This document shows, in pieces, positions 16,454 to 24,380 of a stretch of DNA of 54,279 nt (position 1 is the stretch's first letter; every line of letters starts with the position of its first letter). The position numbers and the translations under genes are program-made. The notes beneath the pieces were generated by a model. The model did no database searches, was not told the DNA's origin, and worked only from the letters and a program-made list of their open reading frames with translations. The stretch comes from JAWXBR01 sp046595995 (GTDB lineage: Bacteria; Bacteroidota; Ignavibacteria; Kapaibacteriales; Kapaibacteriaceae). The stretch is taken from the NCBI GenBank assembly GCA_046595995.1, contig JBKJNB010000013.1:1-54279 (forward strand). The letters are read 5' to 3'.

Positions 16454-17692
16454 ATGAAGCAGCCACGCACACGCGGCGACAGAGTTCGCATCTGGCGAGC
16501 CAGCGTTACGAAGTGGCAGCTAAAGGTTTTTCTAATTGTGTCCGGACTCGTCATCATGGCCATGGTGTTGTTCTACACCAAGACTATTGTTGATGAGCTG
16601 GTGGCGAACGAACGCAGAACAGTAGAGCTGTATTCGAACTTGTTACAGCGCGGGTCTTCGAGCACGGCGAGTGATGAAGACTTGCTCTTCTATCTCGATC
16701 TCACCACAAACTCGATTTACTTTCCCGTAATTATTACGGATAAAAAAGAGCAGCCGATCTATCCGTTCCAGCAGTTCACAGACAATGTCGATTTCGACTC
16801 GACGCAGCCGATACCAAAGCAAAAAGAATTTCTGTTGGCGTACATCGAAGAGATGAAGACGGAGTACGCGCCTTATGAAATCAAGGGTCCGAACGGCAAG
16901 ACTATTCAGAAGATCTTCTACACGAACTCAGCTATCGTGCGGCAGTTGCGCTACATGCCGTACATCGAAATTCTCATTGTAACAGCCTTCATTCTTATTG
17001 GCTACGTGTCATTCAGCACCATACGGCGCAACGAAGAATCGAACATCTGGGTTGGGATGGCAAAGGAAGCTGCGCATCAACTCGGCACGCCCCTTTCTTC
17101 GCTCCTTGCGTGGCTTGAATTGTTGCGACTAAATCGTGATGACGCCGCGGCAGTAGATCGTACTGCTGAAGAAATGCATCGCGATGTGGAACGGCTGAAC
17201 GTGATTGCCACGCGCTTTTCGAAGATTGGTTCACAACCCAAGCTTACTAAGGTAAATGCCGCGGTTGTAATCGAGCGTGTGTGCGCGTACTTTGAGACCC
17301 GCCTACCACATCTCGGACGAAAGGTTGTTATTGAGCGCGATCTCGATCCATCGATTACGGCCGAATTAAGCCCAGACCTTTTTGAGTGGGTGATTGAGAA
17401 CCTTATCAAGAATGCGGTAGAAGCAATCGACCGTCACGACGGAAGCATCGATCTTGTACTTCGAACTAAGGCACGCGGTGGCCTGCTTCTCACTGTCACC
17501 GATAACGGCAAAGGCATGTCGACGCAGGTGCGCTCGCGTGTATTCGAGCCTGGGTATTCGACAAAAAAACGTGGATGGGGTCTTGGTCTCTCATTGTCGC
17601 GTAGGATTGTCGAGGATTATCACGGCGGCCGCATCTACGTAAAAGAAACAGTGCCAGGTATGGGTACTACGTTTGCCATCGAGCTACCATGA
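16454..17692 (+). CDS. Membrane-bound sensor histidine kinase (orphan)
   Basis: The 412-aa protein is read from ATG 16454. The frame is open back to an ATG at 16376, but that would overlap hisS by 56 nt and add a basic tail of no recognisable kind. There are two membrane segments (about 24-45 and 170-190) with an extracytoplasmic loop of about 120 residues between them. The DHp H-box is AAHQLGTPLSSL with phosphoacceptor His208. The HATPase domain has N-box LIKNAVEAIDRH, G1 VTDNGKGM and G2 GWGLGLSLSRRIVED. No response regulator lies next to it. The stop overlaps the following ftsW/rodA start (ATGA), so the kinase is probably made together with a cell-wall protein. The signal it senses is unknown. 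Confidence 0.9.
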   Translation: MKQPRTRGDRVRIWRASVTKWQLKVFLIVSGLVIMAMVLFYTKTIVDELVANERRTVELYSNLLQRGSSSTASDEDLLFYLDLTTNSIYFPVIITDKKEQPIYPFQQFTDNVDFDSTQPIPKQKEFLLAYIEEMKTEYAPYEIKGPNGKTIQKIFYTNSAIVRQLRYMPYIEILIVTAFILIGYVSFSTIRRNEESNIWVGMAKEAAHQLGTPLSSLLAWLELLRLNRDDAAAVDRTAEEMHRDVERLNVIATRFSKIGSQPKLTKVNAAVVIERVCAYFETRLPHLGRKVVIERDLDPSITAELSPDLFEWVIENLIKNAVEAIDRHDGSIDLVLRTKARGGLLLTVTDNGKGMSTQVRSRVFEPGYSTKKRGWGLGLSLSRRIVEDYHGGRIYVKETVPGMGTTFAIELP

Positions 17693-18810
17693 GCACTATA
17701 CAGCGCGACCACATAGACTGGCTCATTCTGCTTCCCATTGCAGCGTTGCTCCTGTTCAGCGTTGCGTTTGTGTACAGTGCCAGTGCATCATTTGCGGCTG
17801 TCAAGTTCGGCTCGTCAGAGCAACTGTTCTGGAACCACGCCATCCGCATCATCATTGGCATCGTGTTAATGATTGCGTTTGCACGCATCGACTATCATGT
17901 ATGGGGCAACATGAGCACCACGATTGTGCTGATTGCTGTTGGCTTTCTGTTAATGGTTCTTGTAATGGGTACTGAGATCAAGGGTGCTTCACGTTGGGTA
18001 CGTTTGGGTCCGATTAACTTTCAGCCCTCTGAACTTGCCAAGTTTGCGTTGGTGCTGCATACGGCCGCCCTGTTAGCCTCGAACAAGATTTTTGTCCGCG
18101 AGTGGCGCAAGAGCATTCTGCCGGTTTTGGCATGGACGCTGCCCGTGTGTGTCTTGATTGCTTTGCAGCCGAACCTCTCAACCGCAAGCGTAATCTTTTT
18201 CATCGTGATGGTGATGCTCTTTATGGCCGATGCAGATGGCAAACATCTGAGCATGATTTTTGGCATCGGTGCCATCATTGGTGGCATCTATGCCGTAAGC
18301 GCAGAGTACCGGCTGCGGCGTCTCGTATCATACTTCGGTGGACAAGGTGATGAGAAGGTGTCATACCAGCTCAATCAGGCGCTGATTGCTTTTGGTAACG
18401 GGGGGATTACGGGGCTGGGTCCGGGACAAAGTCGGCAACGCGACTGGTTCCTACCAGAATCGTACGGCGACTTCATCTTTAGTATTGTGGGCGAGGAATA
18501 TGGCTTTCTTGGAATCGCCCTTGTTCTAGGCGCCTTTGTTCTGATAATGTGGCGCGGTTTCGGTGTCGCAAAGAAGGCTCCCGATGCATTCGGCCGCCTT
18601 CTGGCTGGCGGAATTACAACAACCTTGTGTGTTTATGCCTTTGTGAACGCCGGTGTTACGTGCGGTCTACTGCCAACAACAGGTCTTCCGATGCCATTTC
18701 TCTCATACGGCGGCTCATCCGTTTTCTTTAGTGCCATTGCCGTTGGCATCCTTCTTAACGTGTCTTCTCAAGCGGGCGTATATAAACGTCAGCCCACTAT
18801 AGCACCCTAG
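17689..18810 (+). CDS. ftsW: FtsW/RodA-type SEDS peptidoglycan polymerase
   Basis: The 373-aa polytopic membrane protein of the SEDS family is a lipid II polymerase working with a class B PBP. Typical motifs are KGASRWVRLGPINFQPSELAK (read here in two overlapping parts, GASRWVRLGPINFQ and PSELAKFALV), LPESYGDFIFSIVGEEYGFLG and GLLPTTGLPMPFLSYGGSS. These resemble FtsW (division) somewhat more than RodA (elongation), but with no mur/fts genes beside it the symbol is provisional. The ATG overlaps the kinase stop by 4 nt. Confidence 0.87.
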   Translation: MSTIQRDHIDWLILLPIAALLLFSVAFVYSASASFAAVKFGSSEQLFWNHAIRIIIGIVLMIAFARIDYHVWGNMSTTIVLIAVGFLLMVLVMGTEIKGASRWVRLGPINFQPSELAKFALVLHTAALLASNKIFVREWRKSILPVLAWTLPVCVLIALQPNLSTASVIFFIVMVMLFMADADGKHLSMIFGIGAIIGGIYAVSAEYRLRRLVSYFGGQGDEKVSYQLNQALIAFGNGGITGLGPGQSRQRDWFLPESYGDFIFSIVGEEYGFLGIALVLGAFVLIMWRGFGVAKKAPDAFGRLLAGGITTTLCVYAFVNAGVTCGLLPTTGLPMPFLSYGGSSVFFSAIAVGILLNVSSQAGVYKRQPTIAP

Positions 18811-18830
18811 TCTCCATTTTTTTGGTATTC

Positions 18831-18840
18831 TTGGGCCCAA
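18831..18840. promoter_or_regulatory. Palindrome TTGGGCCCAA directly before the MerR gene
   Basis: A perfect 10-bp palindrome ends at the base before the ATG. TATTCTTG at 18826-18833, a near match to TAnnTTTG, overlaps it, so a bound protein could block transcription. Autoregulation by the MerR protein is a guess. Confidence 0.3.
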
Positions 18841-19284
18841 ATGAAAAGCGCAATCCAGAAGCTGTATTACTCTATCACCGAGGTGAGCAAGATTGTCAGT
18901 GAAGAGCAGCACGTATTACGCTACTGGGAGCGAGAGTTCCCTCAGCTTCGGCCGCAGAAAAATCGTGCGGGCAACAGAGTGTATACGCAACGTGATCTCG
19001 CAATGCTGCGCGTTATTCGGCGGCTGTTGCGAAGTGAGCGTTACACGGTGGCCGGAGCCAAAGAGTATCTACGTCAGCATGGGTCGTTAGAACAATTGGA
19101 GCAGGAATTTCTCGAAGAAGAACTACCGCAAACGGCAGTCGATGGTGAAGGGGCTTCGAAGGGTGCTGTTATTACTTCGAACGGTGCCGCAGAGGATGAT
19201 GGTAATCTTGCCGAGGAAGCGAAGGAAGTTGTTGGTGAACTAAGGTCAATAGCCGCTGAGCTCAGGTCACGCGCATCAGCGTAA
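18841..19284 (+). CDS. MerR-family transcriptional regulator
   Basis: The 147-aa protein has an N-terminal winged-helix MerR DNA-binding domain at residues 8-75: YYSITEVSKIVSEEQHVLRYW, seen as the pieces YSITEVSKIVSE and HVLRYWEREFPQL, then NRAGNRVYTQRDL. A short acidic, Glu/Ala-rich tail follows with no recognisable ligand-binding domain. Such short MerR proteins are common in Bacteroidota and mostly uncharacterised. The ATG at 18841 has no Shine-Dalgarno site, and a possible -7 box sits within 15 nt, so the mRNA may be leaderless. The last helix (EEAKEVVGELRSIAAELRS) could dimerise. Confidence 0.88.
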   Translation: MKSAIQKLYYSITEVSKIVSEEQHVLRYWEREFPQLRPQKNRAGNRVYTQRDLAMLRVIRRLLRSERYTVAGAKEYLRQHGSLEQLEQEFLEEELPQTAVDGEGASKGAVITSNGAAEDDGNLAEEAKEVVGELRSIAAELRSRASA

Positions 19285-19336
19285 GAATTAAATTGCAACA
19301 CAAAACGAATTACCGTTCTAACATGAGGTATCCCGC

Positions 19337-20347
19337 ATGATGCGTATCGTACGCTTGTGGACAGGCATCGCACTAGTCGCAGTGATTAGTGTAACCGCTG
19401 CGTCCGCTCAGCAACGCACTTATACCATGAAGACCATGGGCAAACACGCTGACGAAGTGCTAAGTGTGTTTGTGAATGATGCTAACACAATGGTTGCTAC
19501 GTGCAGCCTTGACGAAACCATTAAGCTGTGGAGCCTGCCTGACGGTAAAGAGCTTCGTACGCTTAGTGGCCACACAGCGCAGGTTAACAGCGTTTCGTTT
19601 TCGAACGACGATCGTCAGGTTGCCTCGGGCAGCAACGATCGCACCGTGCGAATCTGGGACGTTGAAAGCGGCAATGAGGTGCGTGCTCTGCGAGGACACA
19701 CCGCAGAGGTCATTGGTGTGTACTTCAATCCTTCGGATGAAGGTGGATTGATTGCAACCACGTCCTTCGACAAGACCGTAAAGCTGTGGGACTCGAAAAT
19801 TGGCATTGAGTTGAAGACCCTTCGTAGCCACTCGATGCAGACCAACGCCGTCGCGTATTCGTATGATGGCAAGTTCCTGGCCTCATGCAGCGATGACCGC
19901 TCTATTAAAATCTGGTCTACAGACTTGGCGAAGAAAGAGCCCCTTATGACCCTTAACGGGCACGTAGCTCCTGTGTTATCCGTGCTCTACTCGTTCGATT
20001 CGAAGTTCCTTGCGTCATCAGACCAAGACGGTGTAATCAAGATCTGGTCGATGCCATCGGGTGAACTCGTTCGCAGCATTAATGCACACTCAGAGCTTGT
20101 TCAGGATGTCGCGTTTGCAGAAGACAACCGCACGCTCATCTCGGGCAGCCTTGATAAGATGGTAAAGATGTGGGATATCGTTTCTGGACAGAATCTGCTG
20201 TCGTTTAATGCTGGTGTTGAAGTTTGGTCGGTTGATCTTACGAGCACAGCTTCGACAATTGTACTTGGATGTGCCGATGGTTCAGTTCGCATGTTAACAG
20301 AAAAGGGTTCTGAAGCTGGCCGGTCAACTTCACCGAGAGGACGATAA
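19337..20347 (+). CDS. Exported seven-bladed WD40-repeat protein
   Basis: The 336-aa protein has a signal peptide (IALVAVISVTAASAQQ) with cleavage after ASA or AQ. Seven WD40 repeats follow, each with the pattern GH..V..V.FS.D...ASGS.D.TVRIWD (clear examples are SGHTAQVNSVSFS and RGHTAEVIGVYF); seven blades close one beta-propeller. It is probably periplasmic or on the outer membrane, as a protein-binding scaffold. SD GAGG lies 8 nt before the ATG, and TTG (19293) with TACCGTTC (19311) is a weak possible promoter. The next gene starts 2 nt after the stop and encodes an OmpA-like protein, so the two may form a complex. Confidence 0.9.
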   Translation: MMRIVRLWTGIALVAVISVTAASAQQRTYTMKTMGKHADEVLSVFVNDANTMVATCSLDETIKLWSLPDGKELRTLSGHTAQVNSVSFSNDDRQVASGSNDRTVRIWDVESGNEVRALRGHTAEVIGVYFNPSDEGGLIATTSFDKTVKLWDSKIGIELKTLRSHSMQTNAVAYSYDGKFLASCSDDRSIKIWSTDLAKKEPLMTLNGHVAPVLSVLYSFDSKFLASSDQDGVIKIWSMPSGELVRSINAHSELVQDVAFAEDNRTLISGSLDKMVKMWDIVSGQNLLSFNAGVEVWSVDLTSTASTIVLGCADGSVRMLTEKGSEAGRSTSPRGR

Positions 20348-20349
20348 CA

Positions 20350-21066
20350 ATGATGCAACACCTAACTAAGATTATCGCTGTGCTTCTGTTTATTGTGGCT
20401 TCGGCTACAGGCGCGTATGCGCAGAGCGCTATCGGTACCGTAGTCACGCTGTCAGGCTACATCCTAAATGGTAACACCCTGGCGCCAGTAGAATCGAATT
20501 ACAGCCTCTACGATGTAAACGGCAAGAAAATTGGCCAGAGCAGCCGTAGCAATGCCATCGATGGTTACTTGCAAACAGGTCTGAAACCAGGAGAGAGCTA
20601 CACGATTAAGATCGAAGACCCTCGCTACTTCAAGCAGGAGTTCAAGGTCGAAATTCCAAAGACAAGCAAATACGTCGAAATCTCGAAAGACTTCATCGTA
20701 CGTCCGCTCGAAAGCGGTCGCGCGATTACCCTGCAGCCTGGGCCGTTCGACGTAAAGAAGACGACGCTCAAGGTCGGGATCGAAAACGACATCAACGACA
20801 TGGCACGCATGCTTGTGATGAATCCTAGCGTTAGCGTTGACGTCCTGTGTTATCCAGATGACGAGACCGCCAACGGCAGCAGCAGCGTAAGCCAAGCGCG
20901 CGGTAACGCCCTTAAGGCAGCGTTTGTACGGGCTGGTGTCAGTGCTGAGCGTATTAACGTGCGTTCCGCGAGCACCGTCGACCCAATTAACCCACCACCA
21001 CTGCGCCGCGGTGCAAAGGGCAAGCGCTACGTCGGACCCGTCTATTTGGTAATTACCAAAGTTTGA
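20350..21066 (+). CDS. Exported OmpA-like protein
   Basis: The 238-aa protein has a signal peptide ending in TGAYAQ. A beta-sandwich segment resembling a carboxypeptidase-regulatory-like fold covers about residues 30-110 (SGYILNGNTLAPVESNYSLYD). An OmpA C-terminal-like domain follows (about 125-238), with MARMLVMNPSVSVDVLCYPDD, VSQARGNALKAAFVRAGVSA and a final GPVYLVITKV; in the family this part binds peptidoglycan. ATGs at 20350 and 20353 are both possible starts. A terminator follows 64 nt after the stop. It is likely one unit with the WD40 protein upstream. Confidence 0.82.
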   Translation: MMQHLTKIIAVLLFIVASATGAYAQSAIGTVVTLSGYILNGNTLAPVESNYSLYDVNGKKIGQSSRSNAIDGYLQTGLKPGESYTIKIEDPRYFKQEFKVEIPKTSKYVEISKDFIVRPLESGRAITLQPGPFDVKKTTLKVGIENDINDMARMLVMNPSVSVDVLCYPDDETANGSSSVSQARGNALKAAFVRAGVSAERINVRSASTVDPINPPPLRRGAKGKRYVGPVYLVITKV

Positions 21067-21130
21067 CGAATTCGGTCATTTTCGACTGTTTTTCGCCCGT
21101 TTTGGCCGTCAATTCACATAAATCGCACAG

Positions 21131-21155
21131 AATGGGGCTTCGGCCCCATTTTTTT
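21131..21155 (+). terminator. Intrinsic terminator after the OmpA-like gene
   Basis: AATGGGGC, TTCG loop, GCCCCATT, then a run of T to 21155. This is a canonical UUCG-capped terminator. Confidence 0.95.
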
Positions 21156-21194
21156 AATCTCTTCGAAATGCGATCCTGTTCAACCTCTAGGGGT

Positions 21195-21202
21195 TATATT
21201 TG
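21195..21202 (+). promoter_or_regulatory. -7 box TATATTTG before tRNA-Cys
   Basis: TATATTTG matches the Bacteroidota TAnnTTTG consensus and lies 10 nt before the tRNA 5' end. No convincing -33 TTG is seen at the expected distance. Confidence 0.4.
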
Positions 21203-21211
21203 CGGCCCTTC

Positions 21212-21282
21212 GGTCCCGTGGTAGAGTGGCTATACAGAGGTCTGCAAAACCTTTTACATCGGTTCAAATCCGGTCGGGACCT
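21212..21282 (+). tRNA. tRNA-Cys (anticodon GCA)
   Basis: The acceptor stem GGTCCCG/CGGGACC is perfect. The anticodon arm GAGGT-CTGCAAA-ACCTT places GCA in the loop. The T arm is ATCGG-TTCAAAT-CCGGT, and U73 is the discriminator, as expected for tRNA-Cys. The 3' CCA is not encoded. The efp gene starts 27 nt downstream. Confidence 0.96.
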
Positions 21283-21308
21283 CTAACTGATTTCAAAGGG
21301 TGGGCATC

Positions 21309-21875
21309 ATGGCAACGACAGCCGATCTACGCGTAGGCGCGGTGATTCGCTACAACGGCGAACTCTGCGCGGTTCTTGAGACCATTCACCGCACACCCGG
21401 TAATCTCAGGGCATTCTACCAAGTAAAAATGCGAGTAATCAAGAACGGCAAGCTGCGCGAAGAGCGCTTCCGTTCTGGTGAAACGATTGAGTTTGTTCGT
21501 GTTGAAACGAGCAACTTCCAATACCTGTACCGTGATGGCGATTCGATGATGTTTATGGACACAGAGAATTACGAACAGATTCCTGTGCCTCCGGATTCCG
21601 TGGGCGACGCAGGACGCTTTCTTAAAGAAGGCATGGAAGTTCAGATTGGTCGCGACGAAGCTGGCAATGTCATTACCGTAGCCGTCCCCCCACAAGTACC
21701 ACTACGCATTACACAAACCGAACCCGGAATGCGCGGCGATACTGCAACAAACGCTCTAAAGCCCGCAACGCTCGAGACAGGTGCCGGTGTTAACGTGCCG
21801 CTATTCATCAACGAAGGCGACCTCGTGCGCATCGATACATCTACGGGCAGTTACCTCGATCGTGTAAAGGAGTGA
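21309..21875 (+). CDS. efp: Translation elongation factor P
   Basis: The 188-aa protein has three beta-barrel domains and rescues ribosomes stalled on polyproline. The start is taken at ATG 21309 (MATTADLRVGAV); a GTG at 21300 in frame would add three residues. Domain I reads HRTPGNLRAFYQVKMR, so the loop that carries the modified Lys34 (PGKGQAF) in E. coli has Asn32 at the tip here. From memory the same PGNLR loop occurs in Chlorobi EF-P. Domains II and III are intact and end with GSYLDRVKE. accB follows 7 nt later, the common efp-accB-accC order. Confidence 0.96.
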   Translation: MATTADLRVGAVIRYNGELCAVLETIHRTPGNLRAFYQVKMRVIKNGKLREERFRSGETIEFVRVETSNFQYLYRDGDSMMFMDTENYEQIPVPPDSVGDAGRFLKEGMEVQIGRDEAGNVITVAVPPQVPLRITQTEPGMRGDTATNALKPATLETGAGVNVPLFINEGDLVRIDTSTGSYLDRVKE

Positions 21876-21882
21876 GGCCATT

Positions 21883-22407
21883 ATGGATCTGAATTATCTA
21901 CGCAAGCTGCTCAAGATATTTGATGACAGCACAGCTACAGAACTCAGCATCGAGGAAGAAGGCAGTACCGTAACGTTGTCGAAAGCAACGTTGCAGCAGC
22001 CAATGATGCATCAACCGATGATGCAACAACCGATGATGCAACAGATGCCGTACGGATACGGGCAGATGTATGCCCCTTCGAACGGACCCCTGCAAGGGGC
22101 TCCTCAGCTGGATGGTCCCGTTCAGACAGCGCCGCCACCGACTCCGCCAAAGGACGAGGCTGCAGAACTTTACGTTGTGCATTCACCAATCGTTGGCACG
22201 TTTTATCGCGCCCCATCACCAGATGCCGATGCGTTTGTGCAGGTGGGTCAGCATGTAAACGTAGGCGATCCTCTTTGTCTCGTCGAGGCGATGAAGCTTA
22301 TGAACGAAATTGAAAGTGATGTGTCGGGTACGATTGTAAAAATCGTTGCAGAGAATTCACAGCCCGTGGAATACAACCAGCCCATGTTCCTGATCAAGCC
22401 CGACTGA
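21883..22407 (+). CDS. accB: Biotin carboxyl carrier protein of acetyl-CoA carboxylase
   Basis: The 174-aa BCCP carries biotin on Lys138 in the EAMKLM motif and shuttles carboxyl groups between AccC and the AccAD transferase. The N-terminal helix (LNYLRKLLKIFDDS) and C-terminal biotinyl domain (VVHSPIVGTFYRAPSPDADAF, then QPVEYNQPMFLIKPD) are typical. The linker holds a QPMMQ pentapeptide repeat and a Pro-rich stretch (QTAPPPTPPKD) in place of the usual Ala/Pro linker. It lies between efp and accC, 19 nt from the latter. Confidence 0.96.
   Translation: MDLNYLRKLLKIFDDSTATELSIEEEGSTVTLSKATLQQPMMHQPMMQQPMMQQMPYGYGQMYAPSNGPLQGAPQLDGPVQTAPPPTPPKDEAAELYVVHSPIVGTFYRAPSPDADAFVQVGQHVNVGDPLCLVEAMKLMNEIESDVSGTIVKIVAENSQPVEYNQPMFLIKPD
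21997..22041 (+). repeat. Three 15-nt tandem repeats in the accB linker
   Basis: Units at 21997, 22012 and 22027 encode QPMMH, QPMMQ and QPMMQ. The methionine/glutamine-rich repeat extends the flexible linker before the biotinyl domain. Confidence 0.85.
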
Positions 22408-22426
22408 TCCGCAAAAAAGAGGTAAC

Positions 22427-23770
22427 ATGATTCAAAAGCTGTTAATCGCAAACCGCGGCGAGATTGCACTGCGCATTATTCGCGCAGCCAAAGAGATGGG
22501 CATTCAGACTGTAGCCGTGTACTCAGAGGCAGATCGCGCTTCGTTACACGTGCGTTTTGCCGACGAGGCCGTCTGTATAGGTCCGGCAGCTGGAAAGCTG
22601 TCCTACCTCAACATCCCGTCTATCATCGCTGCTGCAGAAGTAACCAATGCCGATGCAATTCATCCGGGCTATGGCTTCCTTGCTGAGAATGCAACGTTTG
22701 CCGAGATATGCCTCGATTGCAACATCACATTTGTAGGTCCGACGCCCGATTCGATAACGCGAATGGGGAACAAGTCGATTGCAAAAGACACGATGCGCGA
22801 CGCTGGTGTGCCTGTCGTACCGGGCTCGAAGGGCATTGTTGCGAGCATCGACGAAGCAAAAAAGATTGCAGAGCAAACGGGCTATCCGCTCATGCTTAAG
22901 GCTGTGGCAGGCGGCGGTGGCAAGGGTATGCGCTATGTGGCTGAAGCCTCAGAGCTCGAGCGAGCGTACGCAACTGCGCGTGGCGAAGCAGAGGCATCGT
23001 TCGCCAACGGCGATGTGTATATAGAAAAGTTTATCGAAGAGCCACGCCACATCGAAATCCAAGTCTTCGGAGACATGCACGGCAACTACGTGCACCTAAA
23101 TGAACGTGACTGCTCGATACAACGACGGCACCAAAAGCTTATCGAAGAATCGCCGTCGCCAGTCATGACACCGCAACTACGCAAGGCAATGGGTGACGCT
23201 GCGGTGAAGGGGGCTGCGTCGGTGAACTATGTCGGCGCCGGTACGGTAGAGTTTCTTGTAGACAAGAACCGCGACTTCTTCTTTATGGAGATGAACACGC
23301 GTATTCAGGTCGAGCACACGGTTACCGAAGAGGCAATGGGCGTCGACCTCATAAAAGAGCAGTTGCTTGTGGCGTCGGGTGAGAAGCTTACAATAACACA
23401 ACGCGATCCTGTTTTGCACGCTCTCGAGTGTCGCATTAATGCCGAAGACCCTTACCACGATTTTCGTCCGTCGCCCGGACGCATCGAATCGCTGAACTTC
23501 CCCGGAGGTCCGGGCATTCGCGTCGACTCGCACATCTACCAGGGCTACATCGTTCCTCCGCATTACGATTCGATGGTTGCAAAGCTTATCACATTTGCGC
23601 CCGACCGCACGCAAGCAATTGCGAAGATGCGCAGAGCACTCGACGAGTTTATCATTGAAGGCATTCACACCACGATACCATTCCATCGGAAGATGATGGA
23701 CAACCCAGATTTTATCTCGGGCAACTTTGATACTCGATATCTTGACAATCACGACTGGAAAACAACATGA
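22427..23770 (+). CDS. accC: Acetyl-CoA carboxylase biotin carboxylase subunit
   Basis: The 447-aa ATP-grasp enzyme carboxylates the biotin on AccB with bicarbonate and ATP, the first step of malonyl-CoA synthesis. It opens with KLLIANRGEIALRIIRAAKE and has HPGYGFLAENATFA, the glycine-rich ATP loop AGGGGKGMR (about 160-170), and FMEMNTRIQVEHTVTE with the catalytic Arg (about 285-300). The C-terminal B-domain ends normally. AGAGG lies before the ATG. The stop overlaps the gcvH start (ATGA). Confidence 0.97.
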   Translation: MIQKLLIANRGEIALRIIRAAKEMGIQTVAVYSEADRASLHVRFADEAVCIGPAAGKLSYLNIPSIIAAAEVTNADAIHPGYGFLAENATFAEICLDCNITFVGPTPDSITRMGNKSIAKDTMRDAGVPVVPGSKGIVASIDEAKKIAEQTGYPLMLKAVAGGGGKGMRYVAEASELERAYATARGEAEASFANGDVYIEKFIEEPRHIEIQVFGDMHGNYVHLNERDCSIQRRHQKLIEESPSPVMTPQLRKAMGDAAVKGAASVNYVGAGTVEFLVDKNRDFFFMEMNTRIQVEHTVTEEAMGVDLIKEQLLVASGEKLTITQRDPVLHALECRINAEDPYHDFRPSPGRIESLNFPGGPGIRVDSHIYQGYIVPPHYDSMVAKLITFAPDRTQAIAKMRRALDEFIIEGIHTTIPFHRKMMDNPDFISGNFDTRYLDNHDWKTT

Positions 23771-24144
23771 ACTTCCCATCTGACCTGAAATACACAAAAG
23801 AGCACGAGTGGATTCGCGTAGAAGGCAACGTTGGCACCATTGGCATCACTGAACATGCTGCAGGCGAGCTTGGCGACGTCGTATATGTAGACATCCCAGA
23901 CGCCACAGCGGCTGTCTCAGAGGGAAGCACCTTCGGCACCATCGAGGCGGTTAAGACCGTGGCTGACCTCTTTTCACCCGTGAGCGGCTCGCTGGTCGAG
24001 GTGAACGACGTGAATGGTTCACCTGAGATCGTGAACAAAGACCCGTACGGTGCCGGCTGGCTGGTTAAGGTCAACCTGACAAACCTCGCCGAACTCGACT
24101 CCCTCATGGATGTAACAGCCTACAAGGCGTCAATCGGTCAATAA
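23767..24144 (+). CDS. gcvH: Glycine cleavage system H protein
   Basis: The 125-aa lipoyl carrier has Lys63 in the TIEAVKTVADLFSPVSG motif, with the opening YTKEHEWIRVEG and the ending NLAELDSLMDVTAYK, all normal for GcvH. It moves the aminomethyl group between the P, T and L proteins. No other gcv gene is in the window. It is coupled to accC by an ATGA overlap, so it is made with the two acetyl-CoA carboxylase subunits; this may reflect a shared need for swinging-arm carriers, or simply history. Confidence 0.96.
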   Translation: MNFPSDLKYTKEHEWIRVEGNVGTIGITEHAAGELGDVVYVDIPDATAAVSEGSTFGTIEAVKTVADLFSPVSGSLVEVNDVNGSPEIVNKDPYGAGWLVKVNLTNLAELDSLMDVTAYKASIGQ

Positions 24145-24204
24145 GGGTCCGGTCGAGCAGACCACGGACCCACTCGAATTGACCGCGCACGGGTCGATTG
24201 ACCC
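24145..24204 (+). other. Two adjacent GGGTC-type hairpins after gcvH
   Basis: GGGTCCG (24145-24151) pairs with CGGACCC (24165-24171), directly after the gcvH stop. GGGTC (24191-24195), loop GATT, GACCC (24200-24204) forms a second hairpin. No T-tract follows either. They may end or process the efp-acc-gcvH transcript. The rest of the 236-bp spacer holds a promoter and no gene that I can see. Confidence 0.45.
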
Positions 24205-24267
24205 ATCGAGTGCCTCGGATGTCGATGCGACTGACTGATAAGTCCCATCGACCGTGGAAAAAATACC

Positions 24268-24298
24268 TTTTGCACGTGTCGAAAATCATATATGTTTG
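24268..24298 (+). promoter_or_regulatory. Promoter of the 121-aa protein gene
   Basis: TTTTG (24268-24272) and TATGTTTG (24291-24298) fit the Bacteroidota -33/-7 pattern with 18 nt between. The predicted start near 24305 leaves about 75 nt of leader. Confidence 0.5.
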
Positions 24299-24380
24299 CC
24301 CTTGAGTCGACTTTGGGTAGGCATTAGTGACGAGGCATGCAGCATAAGTCTCTTTCACGCGCTTCGGGGAATCCACAACG

